Assembly (NCBI GenBank): GCA_028023455.1 | Contig: JAQFVV010000031.1 | Span: forward strand, 8,484,093 to 8,548,092 | Length of the DNA stretch: 64,000 nucleotides | Reading direction: 5' to 3' | Source of the DNA: Epiperipatus broadwayi | Taxonomy: Eukaryota; Onychophora; Udeonychophora; Euonychophora; Peripatidae | Part shown: positions 1 to 12,849 of the stretch, one piece after another | Position numbering within the stretch: the first letter of the stretch is position 1 | Layout: the number at the start of each line of letters is the position of its first letter | Made by a program: the position numbers and the translations under genes | The notes under the pieces: model-generated | Told to the model about the DNA's origin: nothing | Database searches by the model: none | Seen by the model: only the letters and a program-made list of their open reading frames with translations

Positions 1-26
1 ATATATATCCTATAAATCCATTTCAA

Positions 27-49
27 TATATATATATATATATATATTG
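27..49. repeat. (TA)n microsatellite
   Basis: Short run of alternating AT close to the left edge of the window. Confidence 0.9.
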
Positions 50-80
50 AATTAATAGTCTTGTAAAACTAAAACAGATA

Positions 81-256
81 AAAACTCACTCTACTGGGGA
101 TATTGGATGAGTAGACACTAGATGGGGATTTTATTCACAAGCCTTCTGGTGTCCATTGATTGCTCTAGATTGCAGTGTGGTGATATGTATATTGAATTTT
201 TGTGTGATTTAATAACAGTTATAAGTAAGCATAAGAAATGATGATCATGTGATATT
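81..256 (+). repeat. Fold-back MITE family, copy 1 (one arm)
   Basis: Shares with 45811-45985 the order: ggggatatt-gatgagta, gatggggatttta, acaag-cttctgg, tccattgatt-ctct. It also carries the outer arm sequence found near 45580-45630 in reverse (ataacagttat-agtaagcataagaaatg, then gatcatgtgat). No coding potential. Only one arm is present, so this is probably a decayed or truncated copy. Confidence 0.6.
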
Positions 257-617
257 TATTGTCTTATAAAACTAGAATAATATGGATTTAATAAGTTTAT
301 TGTTTTTGCAAATGAATTATCCTTAAACACACATTTGAATGTGTGCCATGTAGACCCACCACATTTATGTTAAATCAATCATTATTTGTGTATTATTTAA
401 TTGAATTGATTTTTATTTTATTAGTCAATGACAATTGTAATAGGTTAATTTTATATTATTAGATAGCACATGATGGTATACTTATAGTTAGTTTTTTTTT
501 TGTGATCTCTCATTTCCATTAAATCATTATATTCATTGTTTATTTAAAGTTAGTGTATTAATTGAAATTGATGATGATTTTCCATCACACCAGACTCACC
601 TAATTATTTGTACCATT

Positions 618-621
<4 letters not shown>

Positions 622-649
<28 letters not shown>
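622..649. repeat. (TA)n microsatellite at PLE-alpha edge
   Basis: TA run directly at the outer end of the left PLE-alpha arm. PLE ends in this window repeatedly abut TA runs. Confidence 0.85.
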
Positions 650-656
<7 letters not shown>

Positions 657-1494
657 TATTAATCAATGTCTGTATTCCAATTATAATAAAATATATATAA
701 CTATTCAAAACAATACAATAATTAATACAGTAACAATATTTTAAACAAAATTAAATTTAATAGAAGTACTTTACTTCATGAATTTTCAACTAGACTCAAA
801 TTGTATTAGAAAAAACGTTACAAATGTAAACAAAAGCAATGTCTACATCAATTTTCATATTCATTAATTTTATATTGGTGTCGTCTTTATCCGTTGCTTT
901 TCACTTTTTATTACATATCTTTAATTTTGCGTTTATTATTATTTCTCAATACACAGAATTTTAATTTTATTAAATCAAAATCAAAACATAATTACATGTT
1001 ACATTATGATCAAAAATACTGATGGTGATACATCTCATTTCTAACATTCTCTTGTCTTGATTTTTGCACTCGTTTATATAATAATAAATGCTCCTTGATC
1101 TTTTCTCTAATGTAATCGAGATTCCAATATAAGCCTTTCCACAAAAACATAGCATTTATATATTGCAACTTTGATTTAAAATAACACCTATTTTTTGAAT
1201 TATTTATTAATCTATTTAAATTAGGAGTAGTATAAAATGAACTCGACATATATTTTTATATATCTGTTTTATAAATTTAACCTGTTCATTACAAATAAAT
1301 GGTATTGATATCCAAGTATATTTTATTTTATCAATATCTATAGCATCTAAAATATTTCTATTATTATTAAACTTAGTAACAATATTATAAATTAATTTAT
1401 GATCATATCCAACATTTAACAAATCCATAATAAATACATTTATGTTACTTATTTTATCAGAACTATATTTACATAATTTATTATTCCTAAATAA
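641..1494 (-). mobile_element. Penelope-like element (PLE-alpha) tail, degenerate minus copy
   Basis: Left arm of a large imperfect inverted repeat with 1495-2222. Translated on the minus strand, three overlapping frames at 1428-970 together give the same protein as the plus copy: a leader ending KFNNNRNILDAID, then FYTTPNLNRLINN, then CFCGKAYIG and EKRSR. The last part is a GIY-YIG endonuclease domain as found at the C-terminus of Penelope-like retroelements. Several frameshifts make this copy dead. It extends a little further 5' (about MDLLNVGYDHKLIYNIVT) than the plus copy. Beyond the coding part, a non-coding tail of about 320 bp runs to 641 and matches the plus tail and the palindrome at 19.8-20.1 kb. 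Confidence 0.8.
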
Positions 1495-1986
1495 TTTATT
1501 ATTCCTAAGTTTAATAATAATAGAAATATTTTAGATGCTATAGATATTGATAAAATAAAATATATTTGGATATCAATACCATTTATTTGTAATGAACAGG
1601 TTAAATTTATAAAACAGATATATAAAAATATATGTCGAGTTGCATTTTATACTACTCCTAATTTAAATAGATTAATAAATAATTCAAAAAATAGGTGTGG
1701 TATTTTAAATCAAAGTTGTGCAATATATAAATGGCTATGTTTTTGTGGAAAGGCTTATATTGGGGAATCTCGATGTACATTAGAGAAAAGATCAAGGGAG
1801 CATTTGTTATTATATAAACGAGTGCAAAAATCAAGACAAGAGAATGTTAGAAATGATGATGTATCACCATCAGTATTTTGTCATAATGTAACATGTAATT
1901 ATGGTTTTGATTTTGATTTTAATAAAATTAAAATTCTGGTATTGAAAGAAATAATAATAAACGCAAAATTAAAGAGGCTATGTTAA
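1495..1986 (+). pseudogene. PLE GIY-YIG endonuclease domain, 5'-truncated
   Basis: An uninterrupted frame of 163 codons with no ATG start, ending in TAA at 1984-1986. It is the C-terminal part of a PLE polyprotein. The domain begins near AIYKW, followed by LCFCGKAYIGESRCTLEKR and EHLLLYKRV, then CHNVTCNY and FDFDFNKIKILVLKE. The Y-I-G block, the arginine in the following helix and the EH pair fit the GIY-YIG nuclease fold that in PLEs is thought to nick target DNA. The reverse transcriptase half is absent, so this is a broken fragment although the frame itself is intact. Confidence 0.8.
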
Positions 1987-2222
1987 TAAAAGTGAAAAGC
2001 AACAGTTGATAAATAGACAACAGCCAATATAAAAATTAATGAATTGTGGGAAAATTGATGTATGACGTATTGCTTTTGTTTACATTTGTAACGGTTTTTT
2101 CTAATACAATTTGAGTCTAGTTGCAAGACTAATAGATAGTTGAAAGTACTTCTATTAAATTGGTATATATTTGTTTAAAATATTGTTACTGTATTAATTA
2201 TTGTATTGTTTTGAATAGTTAT
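1495..2222 (+). mobile_element. Penelope-like element (PLE-alpha) tail, plus copy
   Basis: Right arm of the inverted pair. It contains an open GIY-YIG coding segment (1495-1986) and a non-coding tail ending at the TA run before 2231. The tail (acaatttgagtctag, agtacttctattaaatt, actgtattaattattgtatt) is mirrored in the left arm and in both halves of 19845-20110. Only the 3' part of a PLE is present; no reverse transcriptase is seen here. Confidence 0.82.
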
Positions 2223-2230
2223 ATATATAT

Positions 2231-2240
2231 TGCCTTTTGG

Positions 2241-2272
<32 letters not shown>

Positions 2273-2280
2273 AAAAGGCA
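2231..2280. repeat. Perfect 11-bp inverted repeat around (TA)n
   Basis: TGCCTTTTGGT, a TA run, then ACCAAAAGGCA. It lies directly outside the right PLE-alpha arm and could form a cruciform or hairpin. Confidence 0.85.
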
Positions 2281-2924
2281 AGTTGGTTAGACTCAGTCTG
2301 CAAAACAAAATTGGTTAAAATATGTGGTGATAATATGGAGAAAACCTTTAGATGAATATATGTCAATAATCTAGAGGTGAGATTTTGATGGATGAGATCA
2401 ATAATATGGAAGAAGTGTGACTAGTCTTTACTTAACTTGCACTTCACAATACATACACGTTTTCTGTATTTTTACATAAACTATTCAACTCTTTAATATT
2501 AGATTAAAATTTAATAAATTTCTCGGATTATTTAATAATGTGTTTACTCTTAAATCTATTTTAATGAAAAATTTTTGGCAAACATAATGTTTCTTACTAT
2601 AAGAACTAACTAAAAGTAACTTAATATGTGTTTTAAAATTAAAGGTAGCAATATTTGATTAATAATTTATCTCGGGTTTTATGAAGTAAAAAAATAAATA
2701 TATGGATGTAAAATGTATTTATGCATTTTAGGATATGACAATGTAAATGGAATTTTTATGTATATTATCTTATTAAATACCTTTGTATTTCAGATAGACT
2801 CACTGATAATAGTGATGTACTTAATCCAAATAGATTTATTTGTAATCTAATATCTTGGATATGACCTTTACAATGTAAATATGCAATGACAATGTTACTT
2901 TAATATTCACACAAAAGAAATTTT

Positions 2925-4310
2925 AAAAAAAATAACTATTACTTCATTAAACAATATAAAATCAATAAAATTTGAACTTACAATTTTTAGTCTATATTTA
3001 TCTTCCACTCCAACACAAATAACTGATACATATGACAATACCCATGGGAAATACCCATGGTAAATAAATAAATGATCGCCAATATACTAATTTTGTGAAG
3101 AATCAGCACTCATCAGTTAGGCCAGATCGTAATTTCCTATCTAGATATGCAATCAGTGCTTGACTTATATTAAAATAGTAATTACTTAACATTTAATAAA
3201 CATGCATCAATATTGTAACTTTTTCAATAGTCTTTGGTAGATTTTGATAATGTAAGCACACCTATGTCGATCTAACCACTCATATTTTCTGACCATTACA
3301 TATCCATTTATATTAATAGGAGAGAGCTTATCTATGACATAACTTATTTCCAATGCAATATGTAATTAACCTATATATTCTGTATAACAAATGTTTACTA
3401 TATTAAATAGAAGGATTTTTATAGAAGGATTTGAATATAGGATTTTAATCCATTTATTCAGTATACCCAATGTTTACTATAGTAAATAGAAGGATTTGAA
3501 TAAATAAATTTAATTTATATTCATCCTCCATTTCATCTCAAACCACTGATACATATGACCACACACATGTGAAAAAGATAAATGATACTCAGTTTATGTA
3601 TTTTGTACAAAATCAGCACACATCAGATAAGCCATATCATAATCTCCACACACATATACAATTTGGGTTCCACATATATTAAGACAGTGATTTTTTAAAT
3701 TTGTGACAGGCTTTAATCTTCTCATCCTTCTGACAATTTAACCATACATTTCATTGAAAAACTAATGATGGAATGCTCAAAGCCCTTGGTGGATTTTAAT
3801 ATTGTAGTTATAGCAATTTAGACATTACATCAATGTAACCTCTCATGTTATTAGACCATTATATATCCATTTATATTAATAAAACAGAGAAGGAGTGGAC
3901 TTACACTATGATATAACTATATCCAAGGCAATATAAAATTAACCTATTCATTCAATTATATTAAATGTTTATAAAGTAAATAGAGGAATTTGAACTTAGA
4001 ATTTTTGGACTATATTTATTCTCCACTCCATCTCAAAAAAACAATGACATTACCACACATCTAACAAAGATAAATGATCCCCAATATATGTATTTTGTGC
4101 AGAACTAGCACTCATCAGTTGGGCAGCTCATTATCTCCCACACATATATACAATCAGTGCTTGGTTTGTAGTAAGATAATAATTCCTTAAACAATAATAA
4201 ACAGGCTTCAGTGTTTCTTTGAAATGGGGTAGAGGATGAACATTCACTGAAAACTCTAAGTGTAAATCCCTCCATTTACTTTAGCAAACAATCATTATAC
4301 TGAAAAAATA
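2925..4310 (+). repeat. Direct repeats of a ~0.5 kb unit (two full, one partial)
   Basis: Three diverged units begin near 2957, 3493 and 3985, each starting with variants of tttgaacttagaattttt and ccactccatctcaaa. Each continues with tgatacatatgacca, aaagataaatgat-cccaatatatgtattttgtg, atcagcactcatcagtt and cacacatatacaatcagtgctt. The third unit is cut short. No coding potential is seen. This looks like a non-autonomous interspersed repeat amplified locally. Confidence 0.65.
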
Positions 4311-4880
4311 GGTTAATTACCTATTACCTTGGAAATAGTTTATATTACAATGTAAGTTCAGATTATCCATCTTCCATTAAGATAAATTGATATTTAATGG
4401 TCTGATAATATGTCGGATTAGATTGAACTAATGTCTACACAGATATGACTACAATATTAAAAATTCACCAAGGCTTTGAGCATTCTATTGTTGATTTTTC
4501 AATGAAATAGATGTTTGGATTATTGGAAAGATGAGACGATAGAAACATGTCCATTAAAGTTTAAAGATTTGCTATCTTAATATTAGCTAAACACTTATTC
4601 TGTATATTGTGAGAGATTACAATTTTCTCAACTAATAAGTGTTGATTTTACATGAAATACATATATTGGAGATTATTTATCTTTTTTACTTGTATGTGGT
4701 CATAGGTATCGCTTGTTTGAGATAGAGTGGTGAATAAAAATAGATAGGATTTTCAATCTAAAAACTATTCTATTTATTATAGAAAACATTCAGTATACTG
4801 AATGAACAGATTAATTTCAATATAAAATAAATGTTGAAAATGAATAATAATAAGAAGAAAATTATATAAAATATCAGTAA
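4311..4880 (-). repeat. Inverted copy of the ~0.5 kb repeat unit
   Basis: Read on the minus strand, this stretch gives the same order of blocks as the direct units at 2925-4310, including ccactctatctcaaa, aaagataaataatctccaat, atcaacacttattagttg and gaatgctcaaagccttgg. With the direct units it forms a direct-plus-inverted mosaic. Confidence 0.6.
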
Positions 4881-4967
4881 TCATTTGAAATCTGAGTGCA
4901 ATCAAATGAACATTACTGGGCCACCACAACTTTTTTTTGTTATAGAACATGTTTCACAATGAAAAAA

Positions 4968-5830
4968 CTTATTTTGTCCCCATCGAAAAAATATAATGGT
5001 ACAATTATTTGGGACTTGTTTCAACTTTGTTCTACCTTTTTTTTTTTTGGTTGACTAAATTGTTTTTCTTATTATTATTAAATCAAAAGTAACTTTTGTG
5101 TTGTTGGGGATTCAAAAATTGTTTTGAAACCCCCACTCTCGGATCAGTAATTGTAACAAAAAGTCAATATTTTTTCTTTTTTTTAAACAACTTTTTTGAA
5201 CTTTTTATTTTTATTTATATTTCGTTTGAATTAGTCCTCTTTTTTTTTTTTTTGGCTTCTACAATAAATAGCTTTTTGGGAGGCTTTCCTACTATTATTA
5301 TTAACAAAAAGTAAATGAAAATAGTCATTTATTTTAACTCCACTTGTTTTAACCCTGCTGAAAAAATATAAGGCAATTATTTGGGAATTGTTTCGAATTT
5401 ATTTAACTTTTTTTTTTTGGGAAGGGGGTGATGACCAAATTGTTTTTTTTTTTCTTATTAAATCAAAAGTAACTTTTGTGTTTTTGGGGGGTTCAAAATT
5501 CTTTTTAAACCCCCACACTCAGAAAAATAATTGTAACAAAAAATAAATATTTTTTTTTATCAACTTTTTCTTTGTTTTATTTATATTTCGCTTGAATTAC
5601 TCTTTTTTTTGCCTTCTACAATAAGCTGATTTTTTGGGGGACTTTCATACTTTGTTATTATTAAGAAAAAGTCAACAAAAATAGTCATTTATTTTAACCC
5701 TGCTGCAAAAAAGATAATACAAATACTTGTCAATTTCTAATGAAATAAAAAAAAAAAGTACCCAAACTTTGGACTTTTTGAACTTATTTATCATTTTATT
5801 GCTGTAACAAAAAGTCTGTTATTTGGGAGG
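4968..5830 (+). repeat. T-rich tandem repeat, ~350-375 bp unit
   Basis: Two full units and one partial unit start near gaaaaaatataa at 4984, 5359 and about 5703. Each contains aattatttggga-ttgttt, a long T run, aaatcaaaagtaacttttgtg, a G-rich/C-rich pair (ttggggg...aaacccccac), ttgtaacaaaaag and ttatatttcg-ttgaatta. The short open frames inside are low-complexity and not credible genes. Confidence 0.7.
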
Positions 5831-8800
5831 ACATTATGTGCCTGAAAAAAAGACACAGTCTCCCTCACTTTCTGTACTCAGCAATTCTGAAAAGTTTAAA
5901 AATTGCACGTTCTTCTCAGACGTTTTATAGGTCTTGTATATTGCTCCCGCTGAAACGTGACTTAGTGTGTGAGCTTTCTTGAAACATGTTACAACATACC
6001 CTTTTCCAATTTTTTACATATTAACATTTTTTAGGGAAGAGTTGGGACCATATGACAATTATTAGTAATTAACAAACATTATTTAAATATAAATGACATT
6101 ACTTTATTATGGAGATTTGAAAAGTTGTACCAACTTGAAATTCAAACACCCTCAAGCAATACGGTAATCAGCTATGAATAGAACAAATACATGTAAATAG
6201 TTTTGAAGCACAAAACAGGCAGTAATATTTTTGTGCAATGTCATGTAAAGTGTCCTGCTAATGAGTTAATACAATATAAATGTTGTATTAGCCGTAAGGC
6301 TGTCTGCAGAAATGGCATTTTTATGTGTTTTGATACATAAACAATGCTATCAGGCAGTCGTGCCCAGATTTCAGATGATTACCAAAATATCTAATAAATA
6401 TCAATATTTTTTGCCTAAACCTAATTTAAACTTGGGTTATAAAAATTGTATTTTCAAAAGAGGAAATGACATTAATTAGGAATAGTTTTTTTTTATTAGT
6501 TCAAAAAAATAATCCTCAATTCAAATAGTTTATTGATCAAAACTAGAAATTGCATATGATATACATATAAATTATTTGAAAGAAAATATAATTTTAAAAA
6601 ATAAAATAGAAATTAGCAACTAATTCCTTTTTAGTAAGTTTTTAAACAAGCAAAAATACTATAAAATATGAAAAAGAAAATTAGTTAACAGAATATTAAC
6701 ACATTTGGTCACTTGCACATACTATGACAATGCAAACTTTCAGACTTTAATTCAGTTAGGCATATATCTATACAATTTAATTTTATTTGCTTTCAATGTA
6801 ATTTATCAATAACTGCTAGTTCTCATATTTGGAATTTAACAGCAAATAATAAAATATTTTCTTGCTTTTCAGCAAATTCATTCTTCTTTAAACAGATTTA
6901 TGTGAATTTTTATTGATGCTTTTAAAGTAAATAAAAGTAGTGACACATTGACTTATTGTGAGTCAACAAATAGCATCTTAATTAAGACAGCTTTTATAAT
7001 TCATCCAATGGAAATTACCTAAGCAATGCATTATTTAAAATAGATATTCACCCATTAGTATGGCATCATGTTCATGGAATGTGAAGATAAATTGTTAATA
7101 TGCAGTATTTATAATTTTGGGTCTATTGCATCACTGCAAGTATTTTCATTGACTTTTCTTTCTCTCATACTAAAATGTCAGTGTTTCTTTATCTATCCTT
7201 CAAAATGTTTATCAACTTTTTTCTCTTCAATTAAACTAATAGTCAACATATTTTAATGTACATAGTTACACTTAAGTATCAAAATTAAATTATTTATTTG
7301 AATATAATTATGGATAAAATATATTCAGATACAAAAGCACATAAAATAAAATGTCAGTATTAAAATAAGACTATATATTGGGCATTACAATCAAAAGAAA
7401 GCATCAAAAAGGAAAAAAAAAAAAAAAATTAAAATCTTAATTATCGTTTATTCTTATTAACTTATTTTTATTTAATAATACATATAATTATGAAAAAGAT
7501 TACTATATTTCAATTTCTATTTAAAATTAAGATAAAAGTATATAAAATTACAAAATTAAAAGAAAATTTTATAATTTTTTTTTTGTTTTCCACAATATTC
7601 TTTATTGGCAAAATAGGTTACATATATTTGTTAGCTCTGACCCCCATGACATCATCAGAAAGGTACACTGATCAAATAGATTTACAGATTGTTCATTAGT
7701 TCATTTGCAAATTTACAATACAATGAAAAAGTCATTGTTTTTATATTTTTATAATCTTGAAGCTTCGTTATAGCCTTGTCCTTTATCATAATGAATGAAT
7801 TTATGTATATCATCCTTTAAGCTTCATTTGACTGAGCCAGCATTTATTGATTGGATCAATTCACATCTCTGCATATTTATTATCATTATTCACTGTTTAT
7901 AAATATTAAAAACTAGTCTTGTGCAATCTTTTTACACACTCAGACTGAAATTATATGCTGTTACCATCCTATTATAAGAGTAATAATAAAAGTCATTTTA
8001 CCACATACAAATATTTATTTTATATTATATTTCAGTACATATGATTTGATATAAGATCTTTGAAAAAACTGTATATTAATAAAAAAAATAATATTATTTC
8101 GTTCTTAATGCATCTGTTGATTTGTAACAATTGCAGTTATTTTAGCCTGCTTTAGAAAATGTGGACATTCAAGAATGTAGTACCATGTTTCAACATTAGG
8201 GAGATACTAATGTAAAAACAACACTCTGAGTGTGAAAAAATTGAGAGCAATATAAGCAAAATGACATTATGATGAGCAGTTTATACAAAGAAGATTGGAA
8301 TATAAAGAAGGAAGTATTTAAACACAAAAGTGATCGGACACGTAATAATGAGTAGTTTCCTTGTACTTTTTAACAGTGTTTAGGTTTTTGTTTTTTGAAT
8401 TAAAGATATATTATCCAACATAAGAACTTCTAAAAATGTTCATGATCCCAAACAATTTTTTTTGCAACACTTTGAGGAGTGAAGGGTCACAACACACAGA
8501 TTTTGCACTGCTGATTTAATCAATAACTGCCAAATTTTGTGTACTCATTAATTTACAACACACTCTTCAAATAAATATAATAATGATTATTAATAATTAT
8601 TTTATTAGACTATAAATTATTATATCACTTTAACACATATAATTTTTAAATATAATTTAAAAATTAACATATTTTTATTACATAAAATTGCATAAAAATA
8701 TAAATACAATTTTATTTTTTTTCTCATATATTTAAATAATATGAAGTAAAATAGGAGTTCAAATACCTCTAAGTAATAAAATTAGATACAGTAATCATCT

Positions 8801-8844
8801 GCGATCTTTAAAGTATATAACTGAGCTAACATGAAAACACACAT
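5831..8844. other. AT-rich stretch, no gene recognised
   Basis: Mostly AT-rich sequence with poly-T and poly-A runs. Short frames such as 7068-7256 and 7490-7699 are phenylalanine/isoleucine/lysine-rich and match no family I know. I see nothing else in it. Confidence 0.5.
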
Positions 8845-8992
8845 GCAAAACTATCCATCTCTACTCAGTGGAAGCCATAATAATCAATAGATAATTATTC
8901 TGGATTGCACTGAATGGCGCTACTATATGGAGAGCTTTGCCTCCGTGTTAACAGCTTATAATCATAAAGAATGGTGATCATGTAATGTTTAG
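8845..8992 (+). repeat. Fold-back MITE family, copy 2 (partial)
   Basis: Shares ttgcactgaatgg, tatatggagag-tttgcc, taacag-ttata-tcataa-gaatggtgatcatgtaatg with copies at 81-256 and 45580-45985. It is decayed and one-armed. Confidence 0.55.
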
Positions 8993-11600
8993 TATTCTAA
9001 AAATGAAAAAAAATCATTTTTAGTCTAACAAATCATTAATAATAATTGTTGAAGTTTTTAATGTAAAGAAAATATTGCTAAATTTGTGAGTGCAAAAAAC
9101 TCGAAACTTGTGGATTAAGTTATATTAATTTTATATTGATAAATTATGCATAACGTTAACTAAAACATATGACATTTGAGAATTAGTAACTTAGACAAGT
9201 GAGATGATCTAATTCAGCCAAAATTTTGTTTTGGAAGAATATTTATCTTTTTTAGATGACTTTATTCAAGTTTAAAATATATAAAACAAAGTAGAAATTT
9301 AAGTATATATCTAAAGTATATCATCTGAAAAAGGAATACACTTTGATAAAGGATATCATTAAGTTGTTCTTAATAGATAAATTTTATATATGAGTAAAAA
9401 ATACTAGCATATTTTTTAACCTAACGTATGATTAATTAATAATAATCATTTATATGTCTAAAGTGTATGAGAGCAGAAAATTTGACTCTTTCGGATTAAA
9501 CTATGGTAATGTCTTATATATATATATATATATTTTCTATGTTTATCAATCATCATCATATGAGAGCATCCAATTTTAATATACATCAAGTAACAAACAT
9601 AAAACGCACAGACTATTTAAGTGTTTTTGATTTCATTCATGTTTTAGAATTTTTAATATATTGATTTACTTGTAAAATATTTGTAATTCTAAAACCGTAT
9701 CAGGTGCATTTTTCTTTTAATACTTCTTTTGAAGTTCGCTAATTGATGACATTGTACATTTTCTTAAAAACGAATATATTCTGATGTCTGTAATTCATTT
9801 CTTTGAAGAAAAGTAATATTAAGCAGTAAACTTAAAAATACTTATCTCTAAAATAAATATTATTTATTTTTTTCTTATACTGTCAGTGAAAAAATATGTG
9901 TATGTGGTAAAATATGTTGATTATATTTTTAATTCAACAATGTATGTAGTTATTTCTTTTTTTTTTTTTTTTTGGCGAAGGGAGAGGGGATAATTTGGAT
10001 CTTTTTGAAGTTATTCAGCTTAATCATCTTTTTATCATAATTAAAATTTACTTCATGTTTTTATTTTCCGAGAAATATATTTAACTTTTCAGTGGAGCAA
10101 TATTGAAAGAAAATTGCAAAATTTTGTTTCCATACTTTTTATTAAACACATAGCTACACAATTAAACTCAGAAATAGAGAGATGGACATTAGGGGTAAAC
10201 ATTTTTGAATCGTTGATCATATGTCATTTCTGGTAATGAACCCATTTCTCATGACTATCGACTATCCATTTTCCTATACAGAATACCCTTGTCTCTTACA
10301 ATTCATATTATAAAGATTTTTTAAATACTTCACGATTCTACTTGAATACAATTCTTTCATATACCATTTGTAGGTCAGAAATAAATAAATCTGCATTACT
10401 GATTGCACCCCCTCCCCACAACAAAGTTTATTTCAAATTAACAGCCTTATAGCCTGAGTAGATATAAAAGCTTCCCCTCCCCCATACCCCACCAATGAGT
10501 TGTAAAAAAGTCATAAAATGAAACAAGGGTCCTGCCCCACCCACCCCCACCTTAACAATATTATCACCATGATGACTGTGGATTTAATGCAGTAATAGGA
10601 TATCAGATTCTAAAATGCAATCTCATCTGATAATTTCCAGTATTGACTCTTCCTTCAAACTTCTTATAATCTTCCCAGCAGTCCCTTTCCCTAAAAGAAA
10701 ATAACTTTCTTTGAAAATGCAGTTTGAGGATATTGGAATCCTTCAATATATCGCTGTCATCATTGCAAGTATTTTTTAATCATTTTTTAATTAAATCTAC
10801 ATTTGGTACAGATTTAGAAACCATCAATAAAAATAAGTGTGTTCTGAAAATAAAGTTTCATATAAAAAAAGATTTAACTCAAAAATCTAATTTTAGTACA
10901 ATTATTCAATAGAATTTATAGTCATTCTCTGAATATATAATGTAATGGAAGTAAGAAAAGAAAATATATCTAGAATACTTTTACTCAAAGTAATAATATT
11001 GAAATTGTATATTACTGAGAAATTCATAAATGTGGGAACACTATATGTGACAGATATGAGCTGTTAGTTATGATCCTTGAATTCCAAAGTCTGCTACTCT
11101 AACAATGTACAAACCAAAAACATTAATTTTAAATAAAATGTTTTTGGATTGCTTTGAGCAATAATCATTTGATTTATTAAAATTACTTTTATGTTGTTTA
11201 TGATAAAATGCTGATCCTATATATATTGTGGCTTTGAAAAACATTGTTTATCAATTAATTCATTATTTTTTTAATATTCAATACCATTTACTGCAAAAAA
11301 AAAGTTTTTAACTTCAACTTTAAGTTGACAAAAAATATAAAATCAAATAATTGAGCATTGAGTAACTTGAAAATTGCACAGAGGCTAAACTACATTAGTG
11401 CCACCAGTGCAAAATAAAGTAATCAATTAATGCAAGAATGTTTGTATAAAATCCCTATTTAGTGGCTACTCTTCATGTGATGTTTAGTGGTTTTTAACTT
11501 GCGAATTCATGTTGATTTTCAAACATAACAAATCATCAGTTGCATCTTAATACAGGAACTTTTGTTCAAATTGAAGATTATTGATCTATATCTGTAGTAA
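8993..11600. other. AT-rich stretch, no gene recognised
   Basis: Includes a TA run near 9517-9532, a T run near 9957-9974 and a C-rich block near 10410-10550 with runs of cccc. No frame looks coding and no repeat boundary could be set. Confidence 0.5.
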
Positions 11601-11607
11601 TGTTTTG

Positions 11608-11692
11608 CATTATTATTATTATTACTATTATTATTATCATCATCATCATCATCAGTAGTAGTAGTAGTAGAAGTATTGCTATTATTATTATT
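11608..11692. repeat. Compound trinucleotide microsatellite
   Basis: (ATT)n, (ATC)n, (AGT)n and again (ATT)n in succession, immediately before the first Jockey-B fragment. Confidence 0.85.
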
Positions 11693-12151
11693 GGTTTATG
11701 ATAAATTTTTCAAGTATATTAAGCTAAATGATCATTATCTATCCCTAGTTAGAGAAAAAATAAGAGATCTTAAAATTTTATATAACCTTGCCAATCAGAA
11801 AATTATATTAACTAACAAAATTACAAATATTACTATTAATAATTATTTACATAAAACACTGTACATTTACTTTATTTTATATTAAGGGTTTTTTTTTGCT
11901 CTAAGATATTAAAATTTTCACCTTTGCTTCATTTGCATAATACTTATAATCATGATTTTACTAATGAAAATATTTTTTCTTTAGATTTTAAAAAAATTGT
12001 TACTTATCTTATAAAGAAATATAGCATAAAATTATATTAATAATTTGTCATTTATACTCATTTATGTATATTATTGTATATTTGTTATGATGCAATTATG
12101 TAATTGGCTTAATGCTGTAGTTTTGTGTGATAAATAAATTGAATTGAATTG
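11693..12151 (+). mobile_element. Jockey-type LINE family B, 5'-truncated 3' end (copy 1)
   Basis: Contains the last part of a LINE ORF2: HYLSLVREKIRDLKILYNL is the conserved C-terminal RDLKFLYNL block of Jockey-type reverse transcriptases, followed by NKITNITINN. A stop at 11883-11885 is followed by a 3' UTR of about 260 bp ending tgtgataaataaattgaattgaattg. The same 3' UTR occurs at 15871-16296 (ttaatgctgtagtttg, then aataaatttgaattgg). A trinucleotide run follows the end, as is common after LINE insertion. The bulk of the element is missing. Confidence 0.75.
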
Positions 12152-12175
12152 TTGTTGTAATTGTTGTTGTTGTTG

Positions 12176-12236
<61 letters not shown>

Positions 12237-12250
12237 CATAATCATCATCA
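12152..12250. repeat. (GTT)n(ATT)n(ATC)n microsatellite
   Basis: Starts directly at the 3' end of the Jockey-B fragment and precedes the Jockey-A element. The frame reading poly-Tyr here is an artefact of the repeat. Confidence 0.9.
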
Positions 12251-12803
12251 TCAAAATAATACACCTAAAAAATCATACGCCTTGTGTTTGAAAGATTGTG
12301 CAGATAAAGAAAAGGATAGTTTTAAAACTGTATTTTATGAAAAAATAAACATAAAAATGTTAAAAGTGCAAATATTTCTTCTATTATAGGAAATCAAGTT
12401 AATCATGTATTGAAAGCTGTTAAGACAAGAATGAAATTTAAAATTTTATTTCTGACTACAATGGATAATGATACTTCTGCTGAAGATGTGATTATGCATT
12501 TGAAAAATGTTTTACATATAAAGTGTCTGTTATAAACTTAATACTAAGTCTAAAAAATATTCTTCATTTTATTTATCTATAGAGGAATCTGAATCTGATA
12601 ATGTTTTGGTCTGTAACATTTGGCCTTTGTCAGTGGACATATTGCCCTTCTATGGTAATTTAAATTATTTAAGAAATCTTAATGTTGATGTAGTTGATAG
12701 TACATAGGATGATACTATATCAAATATTAACAAGATTATTGAAGAAAATATAAAAGATATTATATTGACCGATAATGTTGAAGAAATTAGCACTACAGTG
12801 TAA
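12251..12803 (+). pseudogene. Jockey-A ORF1 remnant (gag-like)
   Basis: Frames joined by shifts give GNQVNHVLKAVKTRMKFKI, DNDTSAEDVIMHLKNVLHIK, KKYSSFYLSIEESESDNV and CNIWPLSVDILPFYGNL. The order DTSAEDV, KY-SF, WP, FYG is the C-terminal part of ORF1/gag-like proteins of Jockey-type elements and of related insect zinc-finger gag proteins. The CCHC or PHD zinc-finger part is not visible. An in-frame stop lies just upstream (12338-12340), and others at about 12532 and 12706. Function in the family is RNA binding in the retrotransposition particle. Confidence 0.6.
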
Positions 12804-12849
12804 GATATAAATTTGCAACATAATCTGTGTAATAAATAGCAATTCATGA

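Noticed and set aside
5096-5314. 72-codon frame in the T-rich tandem repeat
   Set aside because: Phenylalanine-rich translation of poly-T runs; not kept in the second unit.
12144-12389. Open frame with poly-Tyr, and similar poly-Tyr/Ile/Asn frames at 15583-15879
   Set aside because: Translations of ATT microsatellites, not genes.
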